DNA of 64,000 nucleotides from CADEEN01 sp963783785 (GTDB lineage: Bacteria; Pseudomonadota; Gammaproteobacteria; Burkholderiales; Burkholderiaceae_C), in assembly GCA_963783785.1 (NCBI GenBank), contig CAWAOQ010000006.1, positions 434,001 through 498,000 on the forward strand, read 5' to 3'. This document shows positions 29,716-38,456 of the stretch, in pieces; the stretch's first letter is position 1; each line of letters begins with the position of its first letter. The translations under genes and the position numbers were made by a program. The notes beneath the pieces were generated by a model. The model was given only the letters and a program-made list of their open reading frames with translations, did no database searches and was not told where the DNA came from.

Positions 29716-30324
29716 TCAGCGCCCTGGCGTCGCAATGGCAGTGCTGCGCAACACACCGCCCGGCACGGTGAGCAGCGAGGTATCGCCGTACTGCTTGTGG
29801 GCTGCCAGATAGCGGTCGAGTTCGGCACTGCGGATCAGGTTGCCATCGACGACCATGTCGCCCGACGCCGAAGCCTCCGCCTGCGTACCGGGACCAGCAG
29901 GCGCGACTTTCGAATTCGCCATCACTGCCGCGCGATCGGGTACCGCGGCGCCGGGCACAGCCATGCGGGTCACCACCAGAACGCCCGCAACAGCAACGAA
30001 ACCCGCGGCGATGGCCGCCGGGGCGACCCAGGCGTGCCGCCTTACCGCACGCTTGGCGAGTGTCTCTGGTGCAAGTACCACGGGCTCAAGGGCCAGTCGC
30101 TCGCGCAAGCGGCCGAGAAACGGCGCGTCGCGCTGCGGCGCGAAGGGCAGATCCTCACTTCGCATCAACTCGCCGATCAGATGGTAGGCATGCCAGTCTG
30201 CGCGTGCAACCGCATCCTCGCGCCAGGCACGACATGCCTGCTCGAGGTGCTCGCCGTCGCCGTCAACCAGCGCCGACAACGCCTGCCGCTGCCGCAGTCG
30301 ACTGGTCGCGTCATCACCACTCAT
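29716..30324 (-). CDS. rseA: Anti-sigma-E factor RseA (MucA)
   Basis: Inner-membrane anti-sigma factor. 202 residues. The cytoplasmic N-terminus carries the family pattern ALSALVDGDGEHLE and WHAYHLIGELMRSED. One membrane helix (about residues 97-118, WVAPAAIAAGFVAVAGVLVV) is followed by a periplasmic domain that RseB would bind. Lies 27 bp after rpoE, directly before rseB. Released sigma-E is expected after stepwise cleavage of this protein. Confidence 0.9.
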   Translation of the reverse strand: MSGDDATSRLRQRQALSALVDGDGEHLEQACRAWREDAVARADWHAYHLIGELMRSEDLPFAPQRDAPFLGRLRERLALEPVVLAPETLAKRAVRRHAWVAPAAIAAGFVAVAGVLVVTRMAVPGAAVPDRAAVMANSKVAPAGPGTQAEASASGDMVVDGNLIRSAELDRYLAAHKQYGDTSLLTVPGGVLRSTAIATPGR

Positions 30325-30351
30325 TTCATTGCACTCCTGCTTCTGACCGTT

Positions 30352-30963
30352 TCACCACCGCTCGCCTTCTCGCGTACCCAGCAATGGACGCAACCGCTCT
30401 GCGATCGCCTCGCGAGCGCGAAAGATCCGCGAGCGCACAGTGCCGATCGGGCAATCCATCACACCGGCAATCTCTTCGTAGCTCAAACCCTCGATTTCGC
30501 GCAACACGATCGCTTGGCGCAAGTCCTCGCTCAATGCATCGATCGCGCCATTGACCGCGGCGGCGATTTCCTTGCTGGCCAACATCGCTTCGGGTGTTTC
30601 GCCGTGGCTTAGTTCATTCTCGGTCCGCGAAGTTTCGTCACCATCGTCATGGGAAACCAGTGCCGCCTCCGACACCAATGGGTCGCGCTTGAGCTCGACC
30701 AGCGCCTTTTTTGCAGTATTCACTGCAATCCGGTACAGCCAGGTATAGAACGCACTGTCCCCGCGGAACTGGGGGATCGCCCGGTAGGCGCGAATGAAGG
30801 TTTCCTGGGCGATGTCGGGCACCAGGTCGACATCGCGCACCATGCGCGCGATCAACCGCTCGATGCGCCGCTGGTACTTGACCACCAGCATCTCGAAAGC
30901 TCGAACGTCGCCTCGCTTGGTGCGCTCGACCAGCAAGGCGTCGGCGTCGGTGTCGGGTGTCAT
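30352..30963 (-). CDS. rpoE: RNA polymerase sigma-E factor RpoE (AlgU)
   Basis: ECF sigma factor controlling the envelope stress response. 203 residues from MTPDTDADALLVERTKRGD. Region 2 is visible as LVVKYQRRIERLIARMVRD, DIAQETFIRAYRAIPQFRGD and AFYTWLYRIAVNTAKK. Region 4 is ALSEDLRQAIVLREIEGLSY followed by IAGVMDCPIGTVRSRIFRAR. Heads rpoE-rseA-rseB-mucD. Upstream sequence lies in the small hypothetical gene; I did not find a convincing autoregulatory GAACTT-type box. Confidence 0.96.
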   Translation of the reverse strand: MTPDTDADALLVERTKRGDVRAFEMLVVKYQRRIERLIARMVRDVDLVPDIAQETFIRAYRAIPQFRGDSAFYTWLYRIAVNTAKKALVELKRDPLVSEAALVSHDDGDETSRTENELSHGETPEAMLASKEIAAAVNGAIDALSEDLRQAIVLREIEGLSYEEIAGVMDCPIGTVRSRIFRAREAIAERLRPLLGTREGERW

Positions 30964-30964
30964 C

Positions 30965-31420
30965 TCAGACCGCCGTTGGCCCGCGCTGAGGGCGGCGCGA
31001 GTACAACGCCGCCCGCCAGGCCGGCCATGCTGCCCCGGCCATGCCGCGTGTTGCGACCAGCCACCGGGCCGGCCTCGGCGCTGCCGGCTCGAAGCGAAGC
31101 AGCAGCCATGCATCGAGGTCGAGCATCACGCGGGCGTCGCCGGCGCAAGGCGCCTCTCCGCCGGCAGCCCATGACCATTGAGCGCTGTCCCAGGCGAGCA
31201 CGCCGCCGCGCATGACACGGCGCAGCCCGGCGTGCGCGCAGGCAGCCGCCACCAGTGCAGCGGCAATGGCGGCCACCGCGGTGACCGCCGCAGGCCAGCG
31301 GGCATGCTGCGACAACCACGCAGCAAAGTTGGCCGCTGCGATCGCAGCGGCGAGCGTGCTGAAAGCCTGCCAGCCGCTGTCGACCACGAGGCTCATGCGC
31401 ACCGGCGGTGCAGTGTGCAT
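30965..31420 (-). CDS. Small membrane protein of unknown function between fabF and rpoE
   Basis: 151 residues (or 143 from an internal ATG, MSLVVDSG). Two adjacent hydrophobic helices (about residues 17-37 and 43-62) followed by a compact domain with repeated Trp (LAWDSAQWSWAAGG, LDLDAWLLLRFEP, RWLVATRGM, WPAWRAALYSRRP). The layout recalls the YgfX/CptA-type two-helix membrane proteins, but similarity is too weak to name it. It lies 28 bp after fabF and ends 1 bp before rpoE, so probably co-transcribed with either. Confidence 0.65.
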   Translation of the reverse strand: MHTAPPVRMSLVVDSGWQAFSTLAAAIAAANFAAWLSQHARWPAAVTAVAAIAAALVAAACAHAGLRRVMRGGVLAWDSAQWSWAAGGEAPCAGDARVMLDLDAWLLLRFEPAAPRPARWLVATRGMAGAAWPAWRAALYSRRPQRGPTAV

Positions 31421-31448
31421 CGCGAGGGTCAGTTCGGCGACAGGCGAG

Positions 31449-32693
31449 TCAGGCGCGCCGAAACACCAGCGTGCCGTTGGTGCCGCCGAAACCGAAGTTG
31501 TTCTTCACGGCGACGTCGATCCTCATCTCGCGCGCCGTGTTGGCGCAGTAGTCCAGGTCGCACTCGGGATCCTGGTTGAAGATGTTGATCGTTGGCGGGC
31601 TCACCTGGTGGTGCAACGCCAGCACGGTGAACACGGACTCGATCCCGCCCGCGCCACCCAGCAAGTGGCCGGTCATCGACTTGGTGGAGTTGATCACCAG
31701 CTGCTTCGCATGATCACCGAAAGCCAGCTTGATGGCATTGGTTTCGTTGAGGTCGCCCAGCGGCGTCGATGTGCCGTGCGCGTTGAGGTACTGCACCGCG
31801 TCGGCATTGACACCCGCATTGCGCAGCGCAGCCTTCATCGAGCGCTTGGGGCCGTCGACGTTGGGGGCGGTCATGTGGTAGGCATCGGCGCCCATGCCGA
31901 AGCCGGCCAACTCGGCGTAGATCCTGGCGCCACGCCGACGTGCGTGCTCGTACTCCTCGAGCACCAGCACGCCGCCCCCTTCGCCGAGCACGAAACCATC
32001 ACGGTCCTTGTCCCACGGCCTCGAGGCGGTCGCTGGATCGTCGTTGCGCGTGGACAGCGCACGCGCAGACGCAAAGCCGCCGATACCCAGCGGCGAGACC
32101 GTGCTCTCGGCGCCGCCGGCGATCATCACGTCAACGTCGCCATACTCGATCAGCCGGCCCGCCTCGCCAATGCAATGCAGTCCGGTGGTGCACGCCGTCA
32201 CGATCGCCAGGTTCGGGCCCTTGAAGCCGTAAAGGATCGAGACGTGGCCGGAGATCATGTTGATGATCGACGCCGGCACGAAAAACGGCGAGATGCGGCG
32301 CGGGCCGCGTTCGCTGTATTCCTTGTGCGTGGCCTCGATCATCGGCAGGCCACCGATGCCCGAGCCGACCAGCACCCCGATGCGCTCGGCCTGGTCCTCG
32401 CTGAGTGCATCGCCGGTCGGCAGCCCCGCGTCGCGCACCGCCTGAATGGAAGCCGCCATCCCGTAGTGGATGAAGGTGTCCATGTGGCGCGCTTCCTTGG
32501 CCGGGAAGTAGTCCTCGACGTTGAAGCCCTTGACCTCGCCGGCAAACCGGCAGGCGAGCGCCGACGCATCGAACTTCGTGACGTTGGCGATGCCCGAGCG
32601 ACCGGCGAGCAGGTTCGCCCACCCTTCGGCGACGCTGTTGCCTACCGGGCTGATCAGCCCCAGCCCGGTAACGACGACCCTGCGGCGTGTCAT
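31449..32693 (-). CDS. fabF: 3-oxoacyl-[ACP] synthase II FabF
   Basis: Elongating condensing enzyme of type II fatty acid synthesis. 414 residues from MTRRRVVVTGLGLISPVGNS. Catalytic Cys in AIVTACTTGLHCIGEA, first His in YLNAHGTSTPLGDLNE, second His in KSMTGHLLGGAGGIES. Ends FGFGGTNGTLVFRRA. It follows acpP by 13 bp in the fabHDG-acpP-fabF order. Confidence 0.97.
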   Translation of the reverse strand: MTRRRVVVTGLGLISPVGNSVAEGWANLLAGRSGIANVTKFDASALACRFAGEVKGFNVEDYFPAKEARHMDTFIHYGMAASIQAVRDAGLPTGDALSEDQAERIGVLVGSGIGGLPMIEATHKEYSERGPRRISPFFVPASIINMISGHVSILYGFKGPNLAIVTACTTGLHCIGEAGRLIEYGDVDVMIAGGAESTVSPLGIGGFASARALSTRNDDPATASRPWDKDRDGFVLGEGGGVLVLEEYEHARRRGARIYAELAGFGMGADAYHMTAPNVDGPKRSMKAALRNAGVNADAVQYLNAHGTSTPLGDLNETNAIKLAFGDHAKQLVINSTKSMTGHLLGGAGGIESVFTVLALHHQVSPPTINIFNQDPECDLDYCANTAREMRIDVAVKNNFGFGGTNGTLVFRRA

Positions 32694-32706
32694 GCGCTGC
32701 GCGAGA

Positions 32707-32946
32707 TCAGGCCTTCTGGTGGCCGACCGCGTAGTCGATCGCCAGTTGCACTGTCGTGATCTTCTCGGCTTCCTCGTCAGGGATTTCGATGCCGAACTCG
32801 TCCTCGAGGGCCATCACCAATTCGACCGTGTCGAGCGAGTCCGCGCCGAGATCGGCGACGAACGCCTTCTCGTTGGTGACGTCGGCCTCGGGCACGCCGA
32901 GTTGCTCGGCGATGATTTTCTTGACACGTGCTTCGATATCGCTCAT
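32707..32946 (-). CDS. acpP: Acyl carrier protein
   Basis: 79-residue acidic carrier for fatty acyl chains, starting MSDIEARVKKIIAEQLGV. The serine that receives phosphopantetheine is in LGADSLDTVELVMALEDEFG. Strong Shine-Dalgarno (GGAGG) precedes the ATG. About 100 bp of non-coding sequence separates it from fabG, consistent with the extra internal promoter often found before acpP. Confidence 0.98.
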   Translation of the reverse strand: MSDIEARVKKIIAEQLGVPEADVTNEKAFVADLGADSLDTVELVMALEDEFGIEIPDEEAEKITTVQLAIDYAVGHQKA

Positions 32947-33046
32947 TGACTCCTCCGGGAGTGAGTACGCAAAACGGCCCGGATTCTACGCGGGCTAGAG
33001 TTGTGGCTCTAAGCCGCGAGTTGCCCGTCGGGCCGGCCGGGAAAGA

Positions 33047-33791
33047 TCAGTTCATGAACATGCCACCGTTCACGTGCAGTTCGGTGCCGGTGACATAGCC
33101 GGCGGCCGGTGAGGCCAGGAAGCTCACGGCAGCGGCAATTTCCTGCGGTGAGCCCAGCCTGCCCCAAAGGGATCTGCGCCAGCAGCGCGGCCTTCTGGGC
33201 CTCCGGCAGTCGATCGGTCATGTCGGTCGCGATGAAGCCCGGTGCGACGCAGTTCACCGTCACGCCGCGGCTGCCCAGTTCGCGAGCGAGGGCACGCGTC
33301 ATGCCAGCCACGCCGGCCTTGGCCGCCGCGTAGTTGGCCTGTCCAGCATTGCCCGAGGCGCCGACCACCGAGGTGATGTTGACGATGCGCCCGTAGCGCT
33401 GCTTCATCATCGTGCGCATCACCGCCCGGCAGGCGCGAAAGACCGCCTTCAGGTTGGTGTCGAGCACGGCATCCCAGTCAGCGTCCTTCATGCGCAGGGC
33501 CAGCGTGTCGCGCGTGATCCCGGCGTTGTTGACCAGGATGTGCAACGCGCCGTGCTGCTTGACGATCTCGTCGACCGCGGCTTCGAGCGCCATGCCGTCG
33601 TTGACGTCCAGCACGACACCGCGACCGCCACAAGCCGCCAATGCCTCGCCGATCGCCGCCGCGCCGGCGTTGCTGGTAGCCGTGCCGATCACGGTCACAC
33701 CCTGCCCTGCCAGCTCCAGCGCGATCGCCCGCCCGATGCCGCGCGACGCACCCGTGACCAGCGCCACTTGGCCCCGGATCGATTCACTCAT
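33047..33791 (-). CDS. fabG: 3-oxoacyl-[ACP] reductase FabG (one frame break)
   Basis: NADPH-dependent ketoreductase of fatty acid elongation. From MSESIRGQVALVTGASRGIG (Rossmann loop); catalytic Ser-Tyr-Lys context in NITSVVGASGNAG and YAAAKAGVAGM; NNAG present. Frame breaks at 33158-33160, where a codon reads C-A-G-G, as if CAG (Gln) and CGG (Arg) were merged. One base removed restores LGSPQEIAAAVSFLA and GTELHVNGGMFMN with a stop at 33047-33049. Total length is 3n+1, giving 247 residues, the usual size. Start overlaps the fabD stop (ATGA). Confidence 0.93.
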
Positions 33792-34726
33792 GCCAGCAGC
33801 CCTTTCGCTTCTGCCAGCGTCGCCGGGTCGAACAGCGTCATCGTGACCGCCTCGGCATCGATGCGCTTGACCATGCCGGCCAGCGCCTTGCCCGGCCCGC
33901 ACTCGATCAGATGACGCAAGCCGCGCCCGCGCAGTGCCTGGACCACCTCGACCCAGCGCACCGCACTGAAGGCCTGGCGATAGAGCGCATCACGGATCGT
34001 CGCCGGATCACCCGCCACCGCCACGTCGACGTTGTTGACCACTGCAATCCGCGGTACCGCCACGGCCACCGTGGCCAGCTTCTCGCGCAGCCGTTCGGCC
34101 GCCGGCCTCATCAGGCTGGAATGGAACGGTGCCGACACCGGCAACTGCAGCGCGCGCTTGGCGCCCCGTGCCTTCAGCAGCTCGCAGCCCTTCTCGACGC
34201 CGGCCCTGCTGCCTGCAATCACGGTCTGCTTCGGGTCGTTGAAGTTGACGGCCTCGACCACCTCGCCGCTGGCTGCAGATGCTTGCGCACAGCCCTCACG
34301 CACTGCCTGTGCATCGAGGCCGAGGATCGCCGCCATCGCGCCGGCACCCACGGCCACCGCGTCCTGCATCGCCTGGGCGCGAAAACGCACCAGCGGCAGC
34401 GCATCGGCCAATGTCAATGCGCCGGCAGCGACCAGCGCCGTGTACTCGCCGAGCGAGTGGCCGGCCACCGCCGCAGGTTCTGCCCCACCCTCCGCAAGCC
34501 AAGCGCGGTAGCACGCGATGCCTGCCGTCAACATCACCGGCTGGGTGTTGGTGGTCAGGTCGAGTGCGTCCTTCGGGCCTTCACGGATCAGCTTGGCCAC
34601 ATCTTCGCCGAGCGCCACCGAGGCCTCGGCCAACGTATCGCGCACAGCCGGGTGGGCGCCCCAGGCATCGAGCATGCCCACGGCCTGCGAGCCCTGGCCA
34701 GGAAAGAGAAAGGCAAACGAGGTCAT
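33788..34726 (-). CDS. fabD: Malonyl-CoA:ACP transacylase FabD
   Basis: Loads malonyl groups onto ACP. 312 residues, beginning MTSFAFLFPGQGSQAVGML. Nucleophilic Ser in VAGHSLGEYTALVAAG; catalytic His in LPVSAPFHSSLMRPA. Follows fabH by 15 bp and overlaps fabG. Confidence 0.97.
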   Translation of the reverse strand: MTSFAFLFPGQGSQAVGMLDAWGAHPAVRDTLAEASVALGEDVAKLIREGPKDALDLTTNTQPVMLTAGIACYRAWLAEGGAEPAAVAGHSLGEYTALVAAGALTLADALPLVRFRAQAMQDAVAVGAGAMAAILGLDAQAVREGCAQASAASGEVVEAVNFNDPKQTVIAGSRAGVEKGCELLKARGAKRALQLPVSAPFHSSLMRPAAERLREKLATVAVAVPRIAVVNNVDVAVAGDPATIRDALYRQAFSAVRWVEVVQALRGRGLRHLIECGPGKALAGMVKRIDAEAVTMTLFDPATLAEAKGLLA

Positions 34727-34741
34727 CGAAGGATTACCGGT

Positions 34742-35743
34742 TCAGTACTCGAGCAACACCGCACCCCAGGTGAAGCCGCCGCCGACGCCTTCGAGCATCA
34801 GGCAATGTCCGTGACGGATACGCCCATCGCGCACCGCCACATCGAGCGCCAGCGGGATCGATGCGGCCGAGGTGTTGCCATGCTCATCGACGGTGACGAT
34901 CAGCTTGTCGGCCGCCAGCTTCAGCTTTCGGGCCGTGCTCTGCATGATGCGGATGTTGGCCTGGTGCGGGATCAGGAAGTCGATGTCGGCCTCGGTCTTG
35001 CCGGCCTTGGCCAGCACCGCGCGGGCCGCGTCCTCGAGCACGCCGACCGCCAACTTGAAGACCGCCTGACCGTCCATCTTCAATGTCGGATCGCCGAGCA
35101 CCTTGCCGCCGGCCACCGTGCCCGGCACACACAGGATGCCGACATGGCGACCATCGGCGTGCAAGTCGCTGGCCAGCAGGCCCGGCTCGTTGCTGGCTTC
35201 GAGCACCACCGCGCCGGCACCGTCGCCGAACAGCACACAGGTCGTGCGATCGTCGAAATCGAGGATGCGGGAAAAGACCTCCGAGCCGATCACCAGCGCA
35301 CGCGACGCCGAACCGGTGCGAATCAGCGAATCGGCCAACGTCAACGCATAGACGAAGCCCGAACAGACGGCCTGCACGTCGAACGCCGGGCAGCCGTGCA
35401 CACCGAGCTTCTGCTGCAGGATGCAGGCGGTCGACGGGAAAACCATGTCCGGCGTCGATGTGGCGACGATGATCAGATCGATGTCAGCCGCTTCGCGGCC
35501 GGCGGCCTGCAATGCCGCGCGCGCTGCCGCCAGTGCCAGATCGCTGCAAGCCACGCCGTCAGCGGCAAAATGCCGCGCGCGGATGCCGGTGCGCTCGACG
35601 ATCCAATCGTCGGAAGTCTCGATGCCGCGCGCAGCCAGCTCCCGCGCCAGGTCGGCATTGCTGACGCGGCGCGGCGGCAGGTGGCTGCCGGTACCGGTGA
35701 TGCGCGAGTAGCGCGGCGCGCCGGGTGAAGGGGGAGCGGTCAT
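34742..35743 (-). CDS. fabH: 3-oxoacyl-[ACP] synthase III FabH
   Basis: Initiating condensing enzyme using acetyl-CoA and malonyl-ACP. 333 residues. The catalytic Cys is in FDVQAVCSGFVYALTLA, His in FLIPHQANIRIMQ, Asn in VDEHGNTSAASIPLAL. Its start overlaps the plsX stop by four bases, the classic plsX-fabH coupling. Confidence 0.97.
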   Translation of the reverse strand: MTAPPSPGAPRYSRITGTGSHLPPRRVSNADLARELAARGIETSDDWIVERTGIRARHFAADGVACSDLALAAARAALQAAGREAADIDLIIVATSTPDMVFPSTACILQQKLGVHGCPAFDVQAVCSGFVYALTLADSLIRTGSASRALVIGSEVFSRILDFDDRTTCVLFGDGAGAVVLEASNEPGLLASDLHADGRHVGILCVPGTVAGGKVLGDPTLKMDGQAVFKLAVGVLEDAARAVLAKAGKTEADIDFLIPHQANIRIMQSTARKLKLAADKLIVTVDEHGNTSAASIPLALDVAVRDGRIRHGHCLMLEGVGGGFTWGAVLLEY

Positions 35744-36819
35744 TCGACTTGCGAAACGAGATCCGGCGTCGGTAGGGCTTGAAGCGTTTCGAGGATGCGG
35801 ACGTGCACGCGGTCGAGCAGTCGGTTTCGAGCGGCATCATAAGCGCGTGCCAACGCGTGCTCGAAGGCGAATGCGTCGGCCGAGCCGTGGCTCTTGAAGA
35901 CCAGGCCACGCAGGCCGAGCAACGCCGCGCCGTTGTAGCGCCGATGGTCGACACGCTGCTTGAAGTGCTTCAACACCGGCAGCGCGACCAGTGCGGCCAA
36001 CTTAGTCCACGCGTTGCGCGTGAACTCCTGGCGGATGAACTCGGTCAGCATCGCTGCCAAGCCCTCCGAGGCCTTCAACACCACGTTGCCGACGAAACCG
36101 TCGCAGACGACGATGTCGGTGGTGCCTTTGAAGATGTCGTTGCCCTCGACGTTGCCGAAGAAGTTCAGGTGCCCATCGGCCGCCGCCGCGCGCAGCAGCT
36201 CGCTGGCCCGCTTGATCGTGTCGCTGCCCTTGATCGCCTCTTCGCCGATGTTGAGCAAGCCGACACTGGGTTCCTCCTTGCCATCGACGGCCGCGACCAG
36301 CGCGCTGCCCATCACCGCAAATTGCAGCAGGTGCTCGGCCGTGCAATCGACATTCGCGCCAAGGTCCAGCACCGTCGTAAAGCCGTCGCGGCGATTCGGT
36401 AGCACCGTGGCGATCGCCGGCCGGTCGATGCCATCGAGCGTCTTCAGCAAGTAACGGGCGACCGCCATCAGCGCACCGGTATTGCCAGCCGAAACGCAGG
36501 CATGGGCCGCCGCCTCGCCGCCCCCTTCGGCCTTCAATTGGGCAATCGCCACGCGCAGCGACGAGTCCTTCTTGCGCCGCAACGCGACCTCGATCGGATC
36601 GTCCATCGTCACGACCTCGGTAGCGACCACGCGCTGCGTCCGCGGCCAGTTTGCCGCTGGCGCCAGCGCTTCGGCGGTACCCACCAGCAGCAACTCGGCC
36701 GCGGGGTGCTTGTCGAGAAAGGCGCGACACGCCGGTAGCGTGACCTGCGGGCCACGATCGCCACCCATGCAGTCGACGGCCAGTCGAACCAGCGGCAGCG
36801 GAGTCAGCGAAGCTTGCAA
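35740..36819 (-). CDS. plsX: Phosphate acyltransferase PlsX
   Basis: Converts acyl-ACP to acyl-phosphate for phosphatidic acid synthesis, linking fatty acid and phospholipid pathways. 359 residues from a TTG start (MQASLTPLPLVRLAVDCMGG). Conserved segments: DCMGGDRGPQVTLPAC, ACVSAGNTGALMAVARY, LDLGANVDCTAEHLLQFAVM, VCDGFVGNVVLKASEG. The only in-frame ATG nearby is inside the DCMGGD motif, so a non-ATG start is required. Confidence 0.94.
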   Translation of the reverse strand: MQASLTPLPLVRLAVDCMGGDRGPQVTLPACRAFLDKHPAAELLLVGTAEALAPAANWPRTQRVVATEVVTMDDPIEVALRRKKDSSLRVAIAQLKAEGGGEAAAHACVSAGNTGALMAVARYLLKTLDGIDRPAIATVLPNRRDGFTTVLDLGANVDCTAEHLLQFAVMGSALVAAVDGKEEPSVGLLNIGEEAIKGSDTIKRASELLRAAAADGHLNFFGNVEGNDIFKGTTDIVVCDGFVGNVVLKASEGLAAMLTEFIRQEFTRNAWTKLAALVALPVLKHFKQRVDHRRYNGAALLGLRGLVFKSHGSADAFAFEHALARAYDAARNRLLDRVHVRILETLQALPTPDLVSQVE

Positions 36820-36900
36820 AGTGTGCGGGCCGCCGCCATCAGGCGGCTCAAGCCGAGCGACCGAGCGGGTCCAGGCATCCGCCGGGTCGGCGCGGGCCGA

Positions 36901-37083
36901 TCAGGCGTCGGCCTTGGTCTTCAGCACCTTGCGGCCACGGTAGAAGCCGGTCGGGCTGATGTGGTGGCGCAGGTGATTCTCGCCGGTGGTCGGTTCGATC
37001 GCGGTGCCCGGCGTCGTGAGGGCGTTGTGCGAGCGGTGCATGCCACGCTTGGAAGGCGACTTCTTGTTTTGCTGGACAGCCAT
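36901..37083 (-). CDS. rpmF: 50S ribosomal protein L32
   Basis: 60-residue ribosomal protein starting MAVQQNKKSPSKRGMHRSHN, with HHISPTGFYRGRKVLKTK at the C-terminus. An AGGAG ribosome site lies 7 bp before the ATG at 37083. Typical yceD-rpmF-plsX order. The Cys pair found in some L32 proteins is absent, so this is the zinc-free form. Confidence 0.97.
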   Translation of the reverse strand: MAVQQNKKSPSKRGMHRSHNALTTPGTAIEPTTGENHLRHHISPTGFYRGRKVLKTKADA

Positions 37084-37209
37084 GAGATTCTCCTGAGGCG
37101 GGGCCCTGCCGGGTGGGTCGAGGTGGCGGGCCGTGCGGCGCGAACCGAACAAGGGCCGGGCCGGCGCGAAAAGCCGTGGAGTATAGCAGTGCAGGTCGCG
37201 GTCCAGGCA

Positions 37210-37740
37210 TCAGCGCTTGCTATCGCGCTTGAGTGCAGCGAGCGCGGCAAAGGGGTTCGGCGCCGGCTCGGCCGCCACATCGCCGGCCGCCATCGGCAAG
37301 CTTCTCGGGCAACGCTCATGCTTGGGCACCAACGGCAGCGCGAGCAGCAATTCATCTTCCACCAACTCGTGCAGGTCGAGGTTACGGCTCGCCACCAGCA
37401 CATCGTCGTCACTGTCGGCATCCAGTGCGGCTGCGGTCGTCTCGTCGGCGACGAAGCGCAGCGGACGCGAAACCTCGAGGTCGAGCGCCACCGGCTGCAA
37501 ACAGCGCTGGCACTCGCGCCAGACCTTGGCGCGGGCGGCCAGGTGCAACCAGACCTCGGCCTCGCCCCCAGCCACCGGCCGCAACTGGCCACGCACCGAC
37601 CATGCCACGTCACCGTCCTGCGCAACACCTTCAGCCAGACGCTCGAAGTCGGCCACGGGCCACTGCCCTTCGAGCACGAGCGCAGTGGCCGCAGCGTCGG
37701 CAACGTCGAGCTTGCGCGGATCGGGCTGGCGCTGTTTCAT
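37210..37740 (-). CDS. yceD: YceD family protein (DUF177)
   Basis: 176 residues with the YceD core: CQRCLQPVALDLEVSRPLRF, DLHELVEDELLLALPLVPKH, and a C-terminal Cys (HERCP) that with CQRC may form a metal site. Ends NPFAALAALKRDSKR as the family does. Upstream of rpmF in nearly all proteobacteria; the plant homologue is linked to 23S rRNA accumulation, so a ribosome-assembly role is plausible but unproven. First gene of the leftward fatty-acid block. Confidence 0.9.
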   Translation of the reverse strand: MKQRQPDPRKLDVADAAATALVLEGQWPVADFERLAEGVAQDGDVAWSVRGQLRPVAGGEAEVWLHLAARAKVWRECQRCLQPVALDLEVSRPLRFVADETTAAALDADSDDDVLVASRNLDLHELVEDELLLALPLVPKHERCPRSLPMAAGDVAAEPAPNPFAALAALKRDSKR

Positions 37741-37859
37741 GCGGGCAGTTTACGGCGCGGAGTGACCGCCCCAAGACGCCTTCGGCGTCGCCCCAGAGGG
37801 GACCTCTGGCCGCTTGGGAGCGGCCCGGCGTGCGCCGAGTCGGTGTGAGAATGCGCGCC

Positions 37860-38456
37860 ATGCCCGATACACCCCGGCTGATCCTCGCCTCCACCTCGCG
37901 CTACCGACGCGAGTTGCTGCAGCGGCTTCGGCTGCCATTCGAAGTGGTGTCGCCTGACGTCGACGAGTCGCCGCAGCCCGGCGAAGCCCCGGGCGCGATG
38001 GCTGCGAGGCTGGCCCTGGCCAAGGCGGAAGCGGTGGCCGCGCAGCAGTCCGACGCCGTGGTGATCGGATCCGATCAGGTGGCCGAACTCGACGGCGCAG
38101 CGATCGGCAAGCCGCACACGCATGACCGCGCCGTCGCGCAGTTGCGCGCGATGAGCGGACGCCGGGTGGTCTTTCACACCGCCGTCGCCGTGGTTCGGCG
38201 CGAACGCGGCTTCGCTCAGGCGCTGCTGGCGCCCGTGGTGGTCACGTTTCGCGTCCTCACCGACGCCGAGATCGATCACTACCTGCGCGCCGAACAGCCG
38301 TACGACTGTGCCGGCAGCGCCAAGTGCGAGACCCTGGGTATCGCGTTGCTCGCAGCCATCGACTCCGACGACCCGACGGCGCTGGTCGGATTGCCGTTGA
38401 TCCGCACCTGCGCGCTGCTGCGCGAGGCCGGGCTCGACCCGCTCGCGGGTCCATGA
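37860..38456 (+). CDS. maf: Maf family nucleotide pyrophosphatase
   Basis: Hydrolyses non-canonical or methylated nucleoside triphosphates. 198 residues from MPDTPRLILASTSRYRRELL; a start three codons earlier (37851) is also possible. Motifs: LASTSRYRRELL, DVDESPQPGE, VIGSDQVAEL, GKPHTHDRAVAQLRAMSGR, and YDCAGSAKCE, which favours the YceF (7-methyl-GTP) type. Divergent from yceD; stop overlaps the next start. Confidence 0.92.
   Translation: MPDTPRLILASTSRYRRELLQRLRLPFEVVSPDVDESPQPGEAPGAMAARLALAKAEAVAAQQSDAVVIGSDQVAELDGAAIGKPHTHDRAVAQLRAMSGRRVVFHTAVAVVRRERGFAQALLAPVVVTFRVLTDAEIDHYLRAEQPYDCAGSAKCETLGIALLAAIDSDDPTALVGLPLIRTCALLREAGLDPLAGP

Noticed and set aside
37750..37850. Palindromic GC-rich motifs (CGCCTTCGGCG, CCAGAGGGGACCTCTGG) between yceD and maf, and a similar CCCTCTCGGAGGG at 4382-4395
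   Set aside because: Short hairpins of the kind scattered between Burkholderiales genes. No T-run on either strand and too dissimilar to each other to call a repeat family.
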